Shown: positions 33,983 through 46,639 of the stretch, piece after piece
Numbering within the stretch: the stretch's first letter is position 1
How the letters are laid out: each line of letters opens with the position of its first letter
Source: Heliocidaris tuberculata
Taxonomy: Eukaryota > Echinodermata > Echinoidea > Camarodonta > Echinometridae
Reading direction: 5' to 3'
DNA: 64,000 bases
Assembly (NCBI GenBank): GCA_025618425.1
Contig: CM046850.1
Location: forward strand, 9,536,749 to 9,600,748
Program-made: the position numbers and the translations under genes
Notes under the pieces: model-generated
What the model was told of the DNA's origin: nothing
Database searches by the model: none
Seen by the model: the letters and a program-made list of their open reading frames with translations, nothing else

Positions 33983-36900
33983 CTGTAAAGAATGATATGA
34001 AAAGAAAATTAACCATAAAATTCAATGAAAAATCAGAAGAGTCAAATCGATAAAGTATAGATAAGAAATCATAACAGTAATGTAGGGCTCATGAAAGCCA
34101 TAAGGCAATATATGATTATGCATGACTACAATTACGAATGTAGCTGGAACATGTCAATCCAGTATTAACATTCCTGTCATTCTAAGTAGAATACAAGTAC
34201 AATGAGTTTAATTTACAGGTATCAGTAGAGACAGAGAGAGAAAGAGAAAGAGAGAGAGAGAGAGACGGAAAGATCCAGGTATCTGGAAGCAGTATATGAA
34301 GCTTGAGTTCTGGGAAAGGTAAAATATAATATGTGAGCTTTCTCATTCTTTTTATGTTAGTTTGAAAGAGTATCATAGTAGAAATTGTCCACTGAAAAGG
34401 ATTGCTTTTCAAATGCTCTAACATTCAAAACATGACAAGAAACAGCTGAAATGGTCAGGCCGAACATTTGTGTATAGTCCCATATATGTATTTCTGTGTG
34501 CAGTGCATGTGACTCTCAGCAGGATTGAGTCAATTTCTTATCATTTTGGTGATTCAAAAACCTTACAGCATACACCAATTCTTATGTGCTATATAATCAA
34601 CCGTTCCCAATAGACCTGTTAAAAAAGTTATTCAAATTTATGGATGTTTCTTTCCTGTGGACCTAGTAACGAGGTATTCCATTAACCTGTTATTAATGAA
34701 TGAACTACAATACTTGGAATCCAGTTTGCATACATTACTTGTTGCTATGTCTGACAAGCCTCTGACAAGCTTTCAGGTTGTCAAGAACAACCTTTGTTTT
34801 AAAAAGTATGCATAAAATTTGAATATATTTGTGAACAGGTCTATTGCTTTGAGACAGTTTCTTTCACAATTCAATCTCATGACCAGAACTCAACTTTATC
34901 TTTAAAAGGAAATTAGGCTAATGGGTATTATCTTTAAGGCCTATCAAATATCATATCTTGAATATGGTAAAAAGAATCAATAATTTTGAAGGTTACAGAG
35001 TAAAATTGAGCAAGGATCAATATGGTACTCATACCCATCTTTTATTAAACAAATCCAAGAACCCATATGTATCCTTTCAGTTTCATATTGTTCTGGAAAT
35101 AGTGAAGGCTATCTATAACATTTAGTACTCAATATTTTGTTTACAGTTATTGAAAATTTGTTTGAATGTCAACAAATTGCAGAAGCAATGTAATAATGCT
35201 TACTTGCTATTTTGTTGGTTCCTTTTACCAATGTATTGTTTGCCTTCCTTATAATATGAAATTTTCTTTAAAAAATATTATATATACAAAAGAATCATAT
35301 AAGAACATTCACATGCTATCTTTGGCCAACATCGTAGATAAAGATGGTGCATGATGTTGTAATTTGAATGTTAGTAAACTAATATTATTACCAATAGTCA
35401 CATGATCCTTCTATTAATTGTTAACTGAACTCTGTACGAACTCTGCCCATCCTCTCTTGGTTCTAGGGTGCGGGAAGTGAGATGTCATTAGGTGTGGAGT
35501 CTAATATCACCATGCATGGTTTGGCAATTTTAAAATTTGGTTGGATGAATTAGTCATACCACACGGTTGTCATCTCACTTAGTAATCAGAACATGAATTA
35601 TGAAAATGGGCCTTCCTAATTTGAGCCATGCATTTGCAATTTTCATATTTACAACAAAAAAAGATGGGCTTGACTTGTTTTAACAATTTGAATTTTTGTA
35701 AGTGTTAAAGAACACATTTAACAACTTTGATCAATTAAAGACCCAAATGTTCTTACATCAAATTAAATTTTGTATAGTGTAAAGTTGAATATTACATGTA
35801 TATGTTATTTACAGGAGTTTTATTTTTTCAATTCAAATAATATTCTTACAATATTGACATTTGTTTCAGTTTTTGAACCTTTTTGACAACTGAACAATAC
35901 CCTGAAAATTGAGGGTATTAGTAACTGAGTGGGTCAAAGCACAATACCCAATTTGCATCAAACCTACTGTTCTACAATGCCTTACTCAGGGTGACAGCAA
36001 TATGGATTACTGATGACATTAGGTACCAAAAGCCATTGTGATGTGATAAACAAGAAGTGGGCATGCTTAAAACCCATGGTGAAGGGTTCTTAATCAACAG
36101 TGTAACTTCTATAAAAAACCCAACAACAACAACAACAACAACAACAAAAAACACTGCAACCTCAAACTTAACAGACTTGAGGGTTTCCCTTATTATGTTT
36201 ATTGGACACTGGATGTACATGTACCAAAACAAATGTTTCAAATACATGTAGCAGGAGTTTTCTGAAACAAATTACACAAATTTGTCGGGCTTTATTCATT
36301 CATTTGTTATATTCAACCATATGAAAATGTGTATTAAACCAATACAGGTTGCTGCTAATAAATAATCCTACAGTAAATCATACAATTAGAATGCATCTGA
36401 CCTTCATAAAACAGAATATGTCATGAGAAGAGAGAGAAATGGAGGTGAAGTCCTGTGACTCACAATGAGAAGCTTGCCTCCTTGCCTTGTGGGCATACAT
36501 GTACAATTTACATTATAAGCAAGGCCGAAACAAGACAGAGGTTTGAAGAACATGATTCACTTTGATGGTGGAGTCTTGAGGCAAATAATGAAAGAAAAAC
36601 AGGTATCCTAAAATCAATGTTTTGCTTACTGCTGGGACTTGGGAATGGGTCAGGATGGGTAATTGAAGAAGCCATTTGGTTTCTGGCATTTCGATTCAAG
36701 GACCTTTGAGCTTCTATATTCCATGATGGCTCAGTCTATGCCTGACATTTTCAGCAGCTCCAAGGCACAGTCTTTTTATTTCCTTTGTATCGTTATTCAA
36801 GCTGCTTGTGTTTTCCTTCAAGCAAGAAGTTAGAACATGATGCACCCTTCTTGCTCAAACTATATAGCACATACATGTACCTCTAAAATACAACCTCCTG

Positions 36901-37538
36901 AGTCCTCCTCACATTTCAGTCACTTTTGTTACACAACTTCCCAGAGTCTAATATGTATGTTCAGAGTCTGGAAAGAACATTTTTCATATTTACAGATAGT
37001 GTTGTTTGTTGGAATGAAAATATAGCAATACTGGACGAGTGAAGCTCTGGCTATGTAGAAATATTTAACCATAATTCAATGGCCCGTATTCATGAAAGTG
37101 TACTAACTTTGGTCCAGGGCCCCCGTTTCATAAAACTTGTTATCAATAATAAGTTACAACAATTCATCACTGAATTCACGAAGTGGCACAACCTCCGCAA
37201 ATCTTTCAAAACGCATTCCGAGAAAAACGTGATTCAAATTTTTGCATATTGAAAACAGCAAATTTGACTTGTTGATATGAGTTAAATTTGATAAATCACA
37301 TATGTTAAGAACAAGAAAAATCTTGTCTACCCATTCATGTAGAAAAATAGAGTTGTTCATGTGAAATGTTGAAGGGATTCTGTAACTTTGTGGAGGCTTA
37401 ATTTAATAAATTATTGAATTTTGATATCTGTCTTGCATGATGATGTTCAGAAGGATAAATAAATAGCCAGGCATAGAAAGGTTTTCAAATATATAATGCT
37501 ATCATTAAGATATCTATGACTGAATACTCCCATTTACG

Positions 37539-37560
37539 AAAGCGTATGGCCATACGCTTT
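37539..37560. repeat. Perfect 22-bp palindrome
   Basis: AAAGCGTATGG followed by its reverse complement CCATACGCTTT, no spacer. Confidence 0.9.
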
Positions 37561-38094
37561 AATCTAACACTGAGTCTATGGGGAAAATGAGTCTGGCATT
37601 GCCGGTCACTTGCATATGTTTACTTTTGTGAAGCACATGATGATTTTGAAGTGCTTTTTTTCCCCTGGGCTTCATTTTTACACCATATTACATACACTGA
37701 TAGCATGAAAGGCCAGGCAGCTCAGATTTTATCAAGCCTCTGCAAAGTTACCAAATCACTTTAACAGTGCAAGGCTGCAAACATTTGTGTCACTTTGTGT
37801 CACTTCATGAAAAATTATATGCGTAATCCGGTACGCGCCGTATGTGCTTTTTTTTTTGCGAAGTGACACAATTGTCCATGCTGTGCACTACACATTAATT
37901 CGCTTTTTACTTATTTCACGAAGTGACATGGATACGCGAGTGTACTGTGTGCGCTATTCATTCATAGGTGCCCTCCATTCACCATAATGTAAAAAAATTG
38001 GGCGAACGTTTGTGTCACTATGCAATATAATCAGCTGTTCATTCTCAAGTCATGATTTGATTTATGTGTCTAATAATTATGTTACATAAGTATT

Positions 38095-38780
38095 TAGAGT
38101 AACCAGAATATCGCTGAAGGTGATTAATACCCCCGCCCCAATGTGTGTGCCAAATATCCTGAGCAGTGTTCCAAAAATGAGGAAGTGGTTTGATCTGCAA
38201 TATTTTCCCGTTTTATTGCCATATGTCATTACCATGGCAATGCAGTTTGCCACATATTGAAATAATATGTCTTGCACATCTTTACCAAAAGACCAATGTG
38301 TGTGGCAAATTTCATGAGCATTGCTCGAAAAATGAGGAAGTAGTTCGATCCGCAAAATTTCAACCTGATTCATTGCCAGAATGCCGTTGCCATGGCAACG
38401 CATTTCCGACACATTCAAAAAATATGTCTTGTACATCTTCATCCCAAGACCAATGTGTGTGGCAAATTTCACGAGCATTGCTCGAAAAATGAGGAAGTAG
38501 TTCGATCCGCAAGATTTCAACCTGATTTTTGCCATAATATGCCGTTACCATGGCAAAGCACTTTCCAAAACATTCAAAAAATAAATCTTGCACATCTTTA
38601 TCCCAAGACCAATGTGTGTGGAAAATTTCACGAGCATTGCTCGAAAATTGAGGAAGTAGTTCGATGCGCAAGATTTGCAACGGACCGACCGACCGACCGT
38701 CCGACCGCCCACCCGACAAACCGACTGAAGATACGCTGATTCCTAAATACCTCCCTTCAAACTTCGTTTGGCAGGGGTAT
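38095..38780. repeat. Dispersed repeat with four 155-159 bp units
   Basis: CCAATGTGTGTG recurs at about 38138, 38293, 38450 and 38609. Each unit has TGCTCGAAAAATGAGGAAGT and a CCATGGCAA core. The right part is a GACC tract (38684-38700) and CTTCGTTTGGCAGGGGTAT, a tail like that of other marine-invertebrate repeats. Apparent ORFs on both strands follow the repeat. Confidence 0.85.
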
Positions 38781-40182
38781 AATAAAAGAGGTTGAACTTG
38801 ATGCTCAATAAATCAGTGCACTAAGTTAAACCATTTCAGTTTACCTTTATGAATACAGACCTATGAGACCTACATTGCAGTGGCATGGCCAGAACTTGGC
38901 TTGAGGGAGAGATCAATATTACCCGGTAAGCTCTTGGCAATCCATGTATCCAGCAAGAAGAATTTGAGACAAATATTCCACAATTTTCAATACCAATGTA
39001 ATGACTAAAATCATTTAAATGATCTCTAAAATAACTGAAAAGTTAGCATTTTTTTCTTGGTTGAAATTGTGTCAATATGCTAGTCTATGTGTATCTTACA
39101 TGTACATGTCTTAATGTAAATAGCATCTGTCAGTGTCAGCACCATCCCCTAGTTTTTAACAATATCCTCTAAACCACCCCCATACGAAAGGAAGCCCAGG
39201 ACAGGGAAGAAGCTTTAGAATGATGGTATCATCTTGATATCATTGGATTACAGGTTCATTGAGCTTGCCATTCCCAGCACTATGGAATTACGTCAAGCAG
39301 AAAGCTTGTTTGCACCTCAAACTCTGACCGCACTTTTGAAACGCTATTAACCAAATTATCCTGATGGAATGCAAGCAAGTAAAATTGAAGTATAATCCCA
39401 ATGGCTATGCATCTACTCTTCAGGTTTACTATCTCATTTGGCTGTTTGGTTATGTACATGTATATCCTGCACATGTTTGTCAAGAGCCTGGCAAACATTC
39501 TTTAACTCTTTGCCCTGTGCATTATGAAACCCAAGGCTGCTGAATTATTTTCAAAGATGATGTGACCAACCAGTACTCAGATGCATGGGTGTTTTTACCC
39601 TGTGATAACTTTTTACTGGTGCATTTTAGAGGAAAACTATGTAGAGCAAAGTTGTAGAGGGGATTCTTGGCTTTCCAATGATGTATAATATGCTGTATTA
39701 TTTTGCATTGGGCATAAACATTATGATGTCCGGTTCGGTCAGCCCGGTTAGCGTGTGGAGTGTCGACTGTAGTCCACAGAAGCAAGCCTGCGCGCTGGTT
39801 ACAGGAGTCAACAGTAGAGGGAAAACGGTTAAAGGAAGAGGCAGCCACTTGCAAGCCATGAAACAAGCTACATACATATACATGTACATGTATGAATAAA
39901 TATTAGTCTAAAACATCTGGACAGCAAGAGTATTAATAAAGCAAACCATAAGTATTTTTTTTTTAATAAAAAGGACACATGAAGACAACTGGCACAAATT
40001 TTTCTTGCCTTTATTTGAATGATTCTCAAAATAAAAGAGCAAGAAATTCAAACATTTTGTTGTCATCAAATGCTGACAAAAGGAAGTGTTACTTAAATCC
40101 ATAATTTTTCATGAAATTTCTGATCTTAAAAATCTATTTAATGAATGGAGTATGGACAGTATCAACAATTTGACATGTAACT
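38781..40182. other. Intron DNA, nothing recognised
   Basis: AT-rich with scattered TACATGTA words; no ORF of merit. Confidence 0.5.
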
Positions 40183-40184
40183 TA

Positions 40185-40203
40185 CGGGGGGGGGGGGGGG
40201 GGG
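40185..40203 (+). repeat. Poly-G run
   Basis: About 18 consecutive G on the plus strand. Confidence 0.9.
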
Positions 40204-40929
40204 AATTAAACATGCTCCTTTTATAGGGATATTAGTGATGTTGTGGTTATATAACATATTCTTGCAACTAAGAAAACATGATTTTTCTTGGTACTTTCTC
40301 TCATGAAATAATTATATATTTATGAAATCATCTCTTGCTATTATGGTATTTTAATTCCATTCTACCACAAAAATAACATTACCAGTAAGTTTCTTATATG
40401 ATGAAATCTAAAACAAAAATCAATAAATGAGTGCCTTTTCATCGCACATACATGTACATTAATAAATAAAATGTTGGATGTAGTATTACAGCAATCCATT
40501 GAAGGGCTTCATAAAAAGTCGACTCTGACAAATGTGACATATGAATACTTCAACTAACGTGAAAAACCCAAACACATTGTGATGATAATTTGTGACGCTG
40601 TAGGGTATTATCATGTCTAATTCTCAGAATTCTCAATTAATTTGCTGGTTGACATCGATTGATAGGCCAGTTATTTTGCATGCATCAGTTAGCTACTGAC
40701 TCATGGAATACAATTAAAGGTAGGAATCACACCTTGCTTTCTCCTTGTCCATCTTGTATTACTCATACACAGCAGGGAAGAGAGACACTGGTAAAAGTAG
40801 GTGGGGATGAGGAGGCCTTGTAAGTACTTAGTAGATATGGTGTATGCAAAATAATAATGCTGTCAGATTATCATGAAAAATATAAAATGTGGTCCAGTAT
40901 TCGATGCAACTAAATAAATTTTAAAAAAG

Positions 40930-41215
40930 CAATAATAATGGTGATGATGATGATGATAATAATATTAATGAGGATTATGATGATGATGAAAATAATAATT
41001 TAGTAATAGTAACAATACTACTACAGCTACTACTACTAAAGTGTACTACTACTACTACTTATCATTATCATCACCTTCATCATCATCATCATCATCATCA
41101 TGAGCAGCAGAATGGTTAAACTACATGTAGTTGGATGGCGCAATATAAATGCATTGTATTCTTATCATCATCATCATCATTATCATCATCAATCATCATC
41201 ATCATAATAAAAAAA
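40930..41215. repeat. ATG/ATC/ACT trinucleotide repeats
   Basis: Blocks of TGATGATGATGATGA, CTACTACTACTACT and TCATCATCATCATCATCATC separated by short unique DNA. Confidence 0.9.
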
Positions 41216-41389
41216 CGAATTTGTTTTTGCATTGCACATGTTTCCAAAGTGCATGGTACATGTACATGTAAGTAATACATGTCTATAGCATCTCTATCTA
41301 TAAGGCAGGGCAGCATGCAAGGAATTTCTTCCTACCAGAACCTATTTTCTTCACCTGGGTTGAGTTTGGCAAATGTACATGTAGATTTA

Positions 41390-41790
41390 TTGTCCTGCTA
41401 CAGGACATTAGTGAGAGAAATATGTTCTTTCATGTTTGTCTATAAAATCCTTAATAATCAATAATAATAATACGTCTACCAGCAGATTGAGGTCATCCAG
41501 TGATCCCCTCCGTCTCACATGTTCATTTATTCGCACCTTGGCTGGTGATAGGACATTTACTTCAAAACACTGGAATGATTTACCACTTACAATTACACAG
41601 TCTTTTTCAGTCGATGCCTTGAGAAAGGCCTTGAAAACATCTCTGTAGCAGTTTGTCGTTGCAACTTGTAACATTGTTTTTCTTACTACGCGTAAATTAT
41701 TTGTAGGTGTTTGAATTTATTGTAAGCACTTTGGGTCTTATGGGAAAAGCATGGTATAAGTAATAATAATAATAACAATAATAATTCAAT
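41390..41790 (+). mobile_element. CR1/L2-like LINE 3' end fragment
   Basis: Translates as CSFMFVYKILNN, SRLRSSSDPLRLTCSFIRTL and HWNDLPLTITQSFSVDALRK, the typical tail of CR1-group reverse transcriptases, followed by CACTTTGGGTCTTATGGG and ATA repeats at the 3' end. Strongly 5' truncated. Confidence 0.75.
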
Positions 41791-42459
41791 GCTTACATAC
41801 ATAGGTACATGTATGTAAGCATATTTGAAATGCATCTACAATATTTTTTTTTTCCATCTATGAAACGCTTAGAATAATGAGTTTGTCCTTAGATGGTACA
41901 GTACTGGAAGCATCTAGTTTAATACATGTACATGGTTATGTAGTTTGCTCGTCTATAAAGCCTCGTTCGTACCAAGCATGGTAAACTGCCTCAAAAAGCC
42001 CGGCAGCAAAATAAGGTGATAGAGTCATTGTCAGGCATAGTGCATCATGAATCTGCATCCTGTAACACACAGATCAATGGAGTACAGGGCAATTATTGTG
42101 CTGAGCTAGCTACATGTACATGTATGTTTTTGTTTTTTACCCTCACTTACCATTTATTTACATATATAAAATGATTCCATTTTGTAGGAGTTTTTTTTTT
42201 TGGAGGCAGTGCTCACTGCTCAGCACCATAAAGGTGTACATGTAGTACAGCACTGAATGCATGTACATGTAGCATCTCAGTACAGCAATGAATGCATCTG
42301 CAGTTGTAGTTTTCATTTTTCCTGGGCCTCTACTAATTTTGATCAATCCATCTCATGGATAAACATGTGCTACAGAGGTAGATGAAGAAAAATATATTAC
42401 ATGCACTTCACTGACTCCATTAGAAGAGCACCTCTCTTAAGGGTAAACAAATGCTTGCC

Positions 42460-42463
<4 letters not shown>

Positions 42464-42493
<30 letters not shown>
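42464..42493. repeat. GA dinucleotide repeat
   Basis: About 15 GA units. Confidence 0.9.
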
Positions 42494-43081
42494 CACAGCT
42501 ACATATGTTGTGCAGTAGGATCATACATCGTTGACCATACCGAAGAATGGTCATCTGCCTAAGATGTGAATGTATAATTCAATTCCAAAGTGTATACATG
42601 CCTGCTTGTACACACCAAGGAAAGGTCATTATTTGTTTTTACTAAATATATATTCCGTTCAAATGTTAATTACATGTTATCATAAGAATTACACATTTAT
42701 GATATAATGCTCTGAGTTTGTTGGTTAGAATCATCTCACAAGGTATACTTGAATTTTCTGATGCTAACAATGCTAGTCATACATGTACAACAAGAGCATT
42801 TTTTTTCTATTCTTGAGTTACTACATAATTAGGGATCCCATGGACACAAACCATAAAAACCAAAAAAGATAATGTGGAGCCCTGAATAAACAAATCAGAA
42901 TGGGTGATTTGACCCCTAAACACTTCAGAAATAAAACATTTTTTTTTAAAGTTACTTCAATTATCTAGTTCAAATAATTTTCTAAGTGGCACATTCACAT
43001 TTTCATAAGACACCCTGGCCAGAAAGCATGTGTTTGAGTGTATGGAAGCAATATAAACTGCTTAAAGAGATTTCAACATGG

Positions 43082-43084
<3 letters not shown>

Positions 43085-43126
<42 letters not shown>

Positions 43127-43154
43127 AATAGACAGATAGAGATAGATAGGGAGA

Positions 43155-43198
<44 letters not shown>

Positions 43199-43313
43199 GA
43201 GGTGGAGAGAGAAAGAGAGATACATAGTGACAGAGAAGAAAATTTCACAAGATACAGGACAGTGAGAGAGAGAGATACAGAAAGTGAGAAAAAGACAGAC
43301 AGAAAAACAGAGT

Positions 43314-43349
<36 letters not shown>

Positions 43350-43353
43350 GATG

Positions 43354-43391
<38 letters not shown>

Positions 43392-43395
43392 AAGA
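43085..43395. repeat. GA-rich simple repeat cluster
   Basis: Several (GA)n blocks with GATA and GACAGA drift. The Arg/Glu-rich and Ser/Leu-rich frames on both strands are artefacts. Confidence 0.9.
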
Positions 43396-43815
43396 GAAAT
43401 GAGAGATGGAAGATGAGAGAAATGGAGAAAAACATCTCATTAATCCATGATTACCACTGCTCGTTATACCTAAATTGGTTCTTTGGACGAGGTCGATTTA
43501 TTAGAGGGCCACAGGGTATCCCAACTAGGATGCACCACATGTATACTTTATGTAGTAGGTTACAGTGTTGTGATGTATACATGTATGTACATGTGTAGGT
43601 ACTATGGTCTGTGTAGAGTCATATTAAGACATGTGGTCATTTCACAAACAATGTATTTATCTATAGATTCTTCATTCAGTGTTTGAGAAAAAAATGTACA
43701 TTGCATATAATACAAACAGCATCCATTCAATATTTTCAAGCCAAACTATGCAATGGTATGCTCATGTTATGAAGTAATTTACTCAATATCAGATGATACA
43801 TAATGTTATACATGA

Positions 43816-44194
43816 ATGGTGGTCGATCCAGTGTCCAAACACTTTTCAGAAAATCAACGATAGCAAATAAAATATCAAACGAATATCTGTCAAAATTACA
43901 TAATGAATGCTCAAAGTCCTACAGAAAAAGAAATTGATGGAATTTTAAAAAGACAATGTAGATTTAATACGATATTCCCTTCCAAGTGAACCCCTTCCCA
44001 ACAACGCAGCGTTTTGGTCCCTTGAAAAAGGTACTGTATTTCCGAACGTGTGAAACCTATGGGAAAAAGACAACCTTTGTTTCAATAGTGTGGTTTTCAT
44101 ACGCGTAATCCCACGCGTATGAAAACCCATTTTAGGCGCTTAACTGTACACGTTCGGTAATACAATCTGTTCGGAATTACAATCCTTGACTATA
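43816..44194 (+). mobile_element. 380-bp hairpin-bearing repeat, plus copy
   Basis: Runs from ATGGTGGTCGATCCAGTG to AATCCTTGACTATA. Inside, 44092-44106 and 44113-44127 form a perfect 15-bp stem (GGTTTTCATACGCGT) with a 6-base loop, flanked by CCGAACGTGTG and CACGTTCGG. A near-identical inverted copy is at 53242-53622. Confidence 0.8.
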
Positions 44195-44949
44195 CATGTA
44201 CATACATGCAGTTGAAAATCTGTGAGAATGCCTGTAGTGCACATCGCCACCAGGACGAAGATGGAATACAGGTGGTAACATTTGTCAATTTGAATGCCTC
44301 TTCAATGAAATTAATTAACAGAATGAAGAAAATGACCAAGAAAATCACGGTGGTACATAGTATGTACATGTAGAAGAAGATTGAAAACATCTCATGCAAT
44401 GAAAGAATATATTCATATCTCACTGTGATAGCAATCTGAAACACTTGCAATTTCCTAAGTTACAGTGTACACTCAACTACTGTTAACTATCATAGCCCTT
44501 GTAAATGGATAATAAATACATGGTAAAGCCCAAATAAACTTTTTGTCAGATATCTTTGACATTTATGTACATGTAGGTGATAAACAGCAAGGTACTAACA
44601 ATTATAATCTCAACTGCCAAAATTTACTATACATTCTACATGTACATGTGTATCATGTATGCATCACATATTGTAAACAAATTCATATACACTGTACTGT
44701 ACCTACAAAGTACATGAAGCTACATTATACATGTACAATGCAGCTTGTTAATGCAGACGAAGATGGTAAATAACCATGTGTTTGATAACCTTCTACACTG
44801 GATAATAACTCACATGGTCCGCAGTATTTGGCATCTTTTGGGAAATCACCTATCAGCTAACTCATACACAGCGTTAATGCCATTCTGGCTCTCAATAGAC
44901 ATAATATTTACCATGTACACGTAATCACAGATATATGATGAAACTTTGA

Positions 44950-45620
44950 CACCAAACTGCATATGGGCTATTTTCAGTCACGTGTGTGACAAAAATCCTG
45001 AAAAATAGTTCATTTAAAACTAATTTTCCAGTACATTTGTCTTGTAGTAGAAGTCTCTCATTTTGGATATTTGAATAACAATCTTATCCCCAACAGATGG
45101 AGGGTAATTATTTTAAACAAGAGTACATCATTTTCTTTAAGAGGTCAACATTAGGTCGGTCACATGTGTGACCTCGCACAAAAAAGGTCTTACTTGTTGG
45201 TATTCAAACCTACTTTTCTCATATTTCCCTTGGAGTGCAAGTTTCCACTTTTCATTGCTGCATGGAGGGATTGCTCTGAACAGTTTGAAAGCAATTTTCA
45301 ATAAATTAGTTGGCATTCTTTTCTTTTAGAGGTGAAAACTGGATCAGTCACTCAAAAGAGGGTGTTGTTAAATACATGTATCTGTAAAAACAATATGGTT
45401 GGGAAATCAATTTTTCCTGTCAAAGAAAAGGAAATCTTTTTCATGTAAGAAACTGGTAATATAAAGAAATCAATAAAATGTAATCTGATTTTCCGGCAAT
45501 GTGGCAAAATTAGATGGTCACGTGTGTGACTGATAGTTTCACTTTACAAAGAATGGCCCATCAGATGAAAAGATAAAATTGGAGATAAAATTTTAATGCA
45601 AGAAGTCCTCTCTAAACCTT
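44950..45620. repeat. Degenerate tandem repeat of about 180 bp
   Basis: GTCACRTGTGTGAC is at 44977, 45159 and 45517, with a decayed GTCACTCA at 45347. Text before each (ATTTTCTTTAAGAGGTCAAC against TTCTTTTAGAGGTGAAAAC) is also alike. Confidence 0.55.
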
Positions 45621-46510
45621 AAAAACTTTTTTCTTTGTTTTTCAACTCAACTTTTTTATTTTTTATTTTTTTAATCTGCTGTTTCAGAGTGTAATATGAA
45701 CCAATATCCCGTTTAGTGAGTTAGAATAAATGATAATTACAGCTTAAATATGGAATTATAGGTGATAAAGGAGGAACATGATGAAATGCAGTTTCCCATT
45801 CATTTTGTACGGAAAACTCAGAAGTTCTCCGTTTTCTGGCTGACTTGAGGTCATAAAAGGTCAAGTGACTCGGTAACGTTACAGTATGACAGATTTTGTA
45901 AACTTGTGTCAAAAGATGCGCAATACTTGAAAGAAAAAATCAGAAAGTTGGATGGCGTGAATTGCAGCGGTTTGTCTAGGGAGGCACAATCTAGGGGTCA
46001 AATCTTATGGGTTTTCAGCATGTCCAGAAAAAATGTAAATGTTGACATATTTGTGGATCTGTTGGAACCTTAGTTTATTATCAGTCATCTAAAATGAGAT
46101 GACCTCTGAAATGGCAAGGAAATTATTAGTTTGCTTGCCACACACTACAATTCACAGTACCTACATTGTAGCTTGCCTTGTAAATAATGTCATGCTAGAG
46201 TGAAATACACTGTACATTTGTAGCTTGAACCATCCTTTACTATTATTTTGCAGCTCCCTATTTGTACGAAATATTCAACAGTTCCTTTAGAATTTGTTTC
46301 ATGATAATTCTACAGACGGTTTATTACTCTGATCATTTCTAAAACTCGCTATCGTGATATATCAACAATATTTTGTTTACATTATTTGTTTGAAGGCAAT
46401 AGACCTGTAATGGCAACACACAATATTGAAAATATTCATCTTTTTTGCAATAATGTATCATATCATCATAACATGCAGCCTTAGTACATTACCAAAAATT
46501 TAACATTACT

Positions 46511-46604
46511 AAAAATGATCATAATTTTGCTTGAAACTTTCTAATATATATTTTTAATTAAAAATATATATTAGAAAGTTTCAAGCAAAATTATGATCAT
46601 TTTT
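46511..46604. repeat. Perfect 94-bp palindrome
   Basis: Two 47-base arms with no spacer; I checked the pairing position by position. Starts AAAAATGATCATAATTTTGC, centre TTTTTAATTAAAAA. Immediately after, 46607-46628 is a second palindrome around CCCCCTCACAATTGTGAGGG. Confidence 0.95.
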
Positions 46605-46639
46605 TTCCCCCTCACAATTGTGAGGGGGGAAAAAATCTC

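Noticed and set aside
38190..38739. Overlapping 100-150 codon frames on both strands
   Set aside because: They repeat with the 157-bp unit and have no independent support.
43003..43440. Long Arg/Glu and Ser/Leu frames over GA repeats
   Set aside because: They translate simple sequence on both strands.
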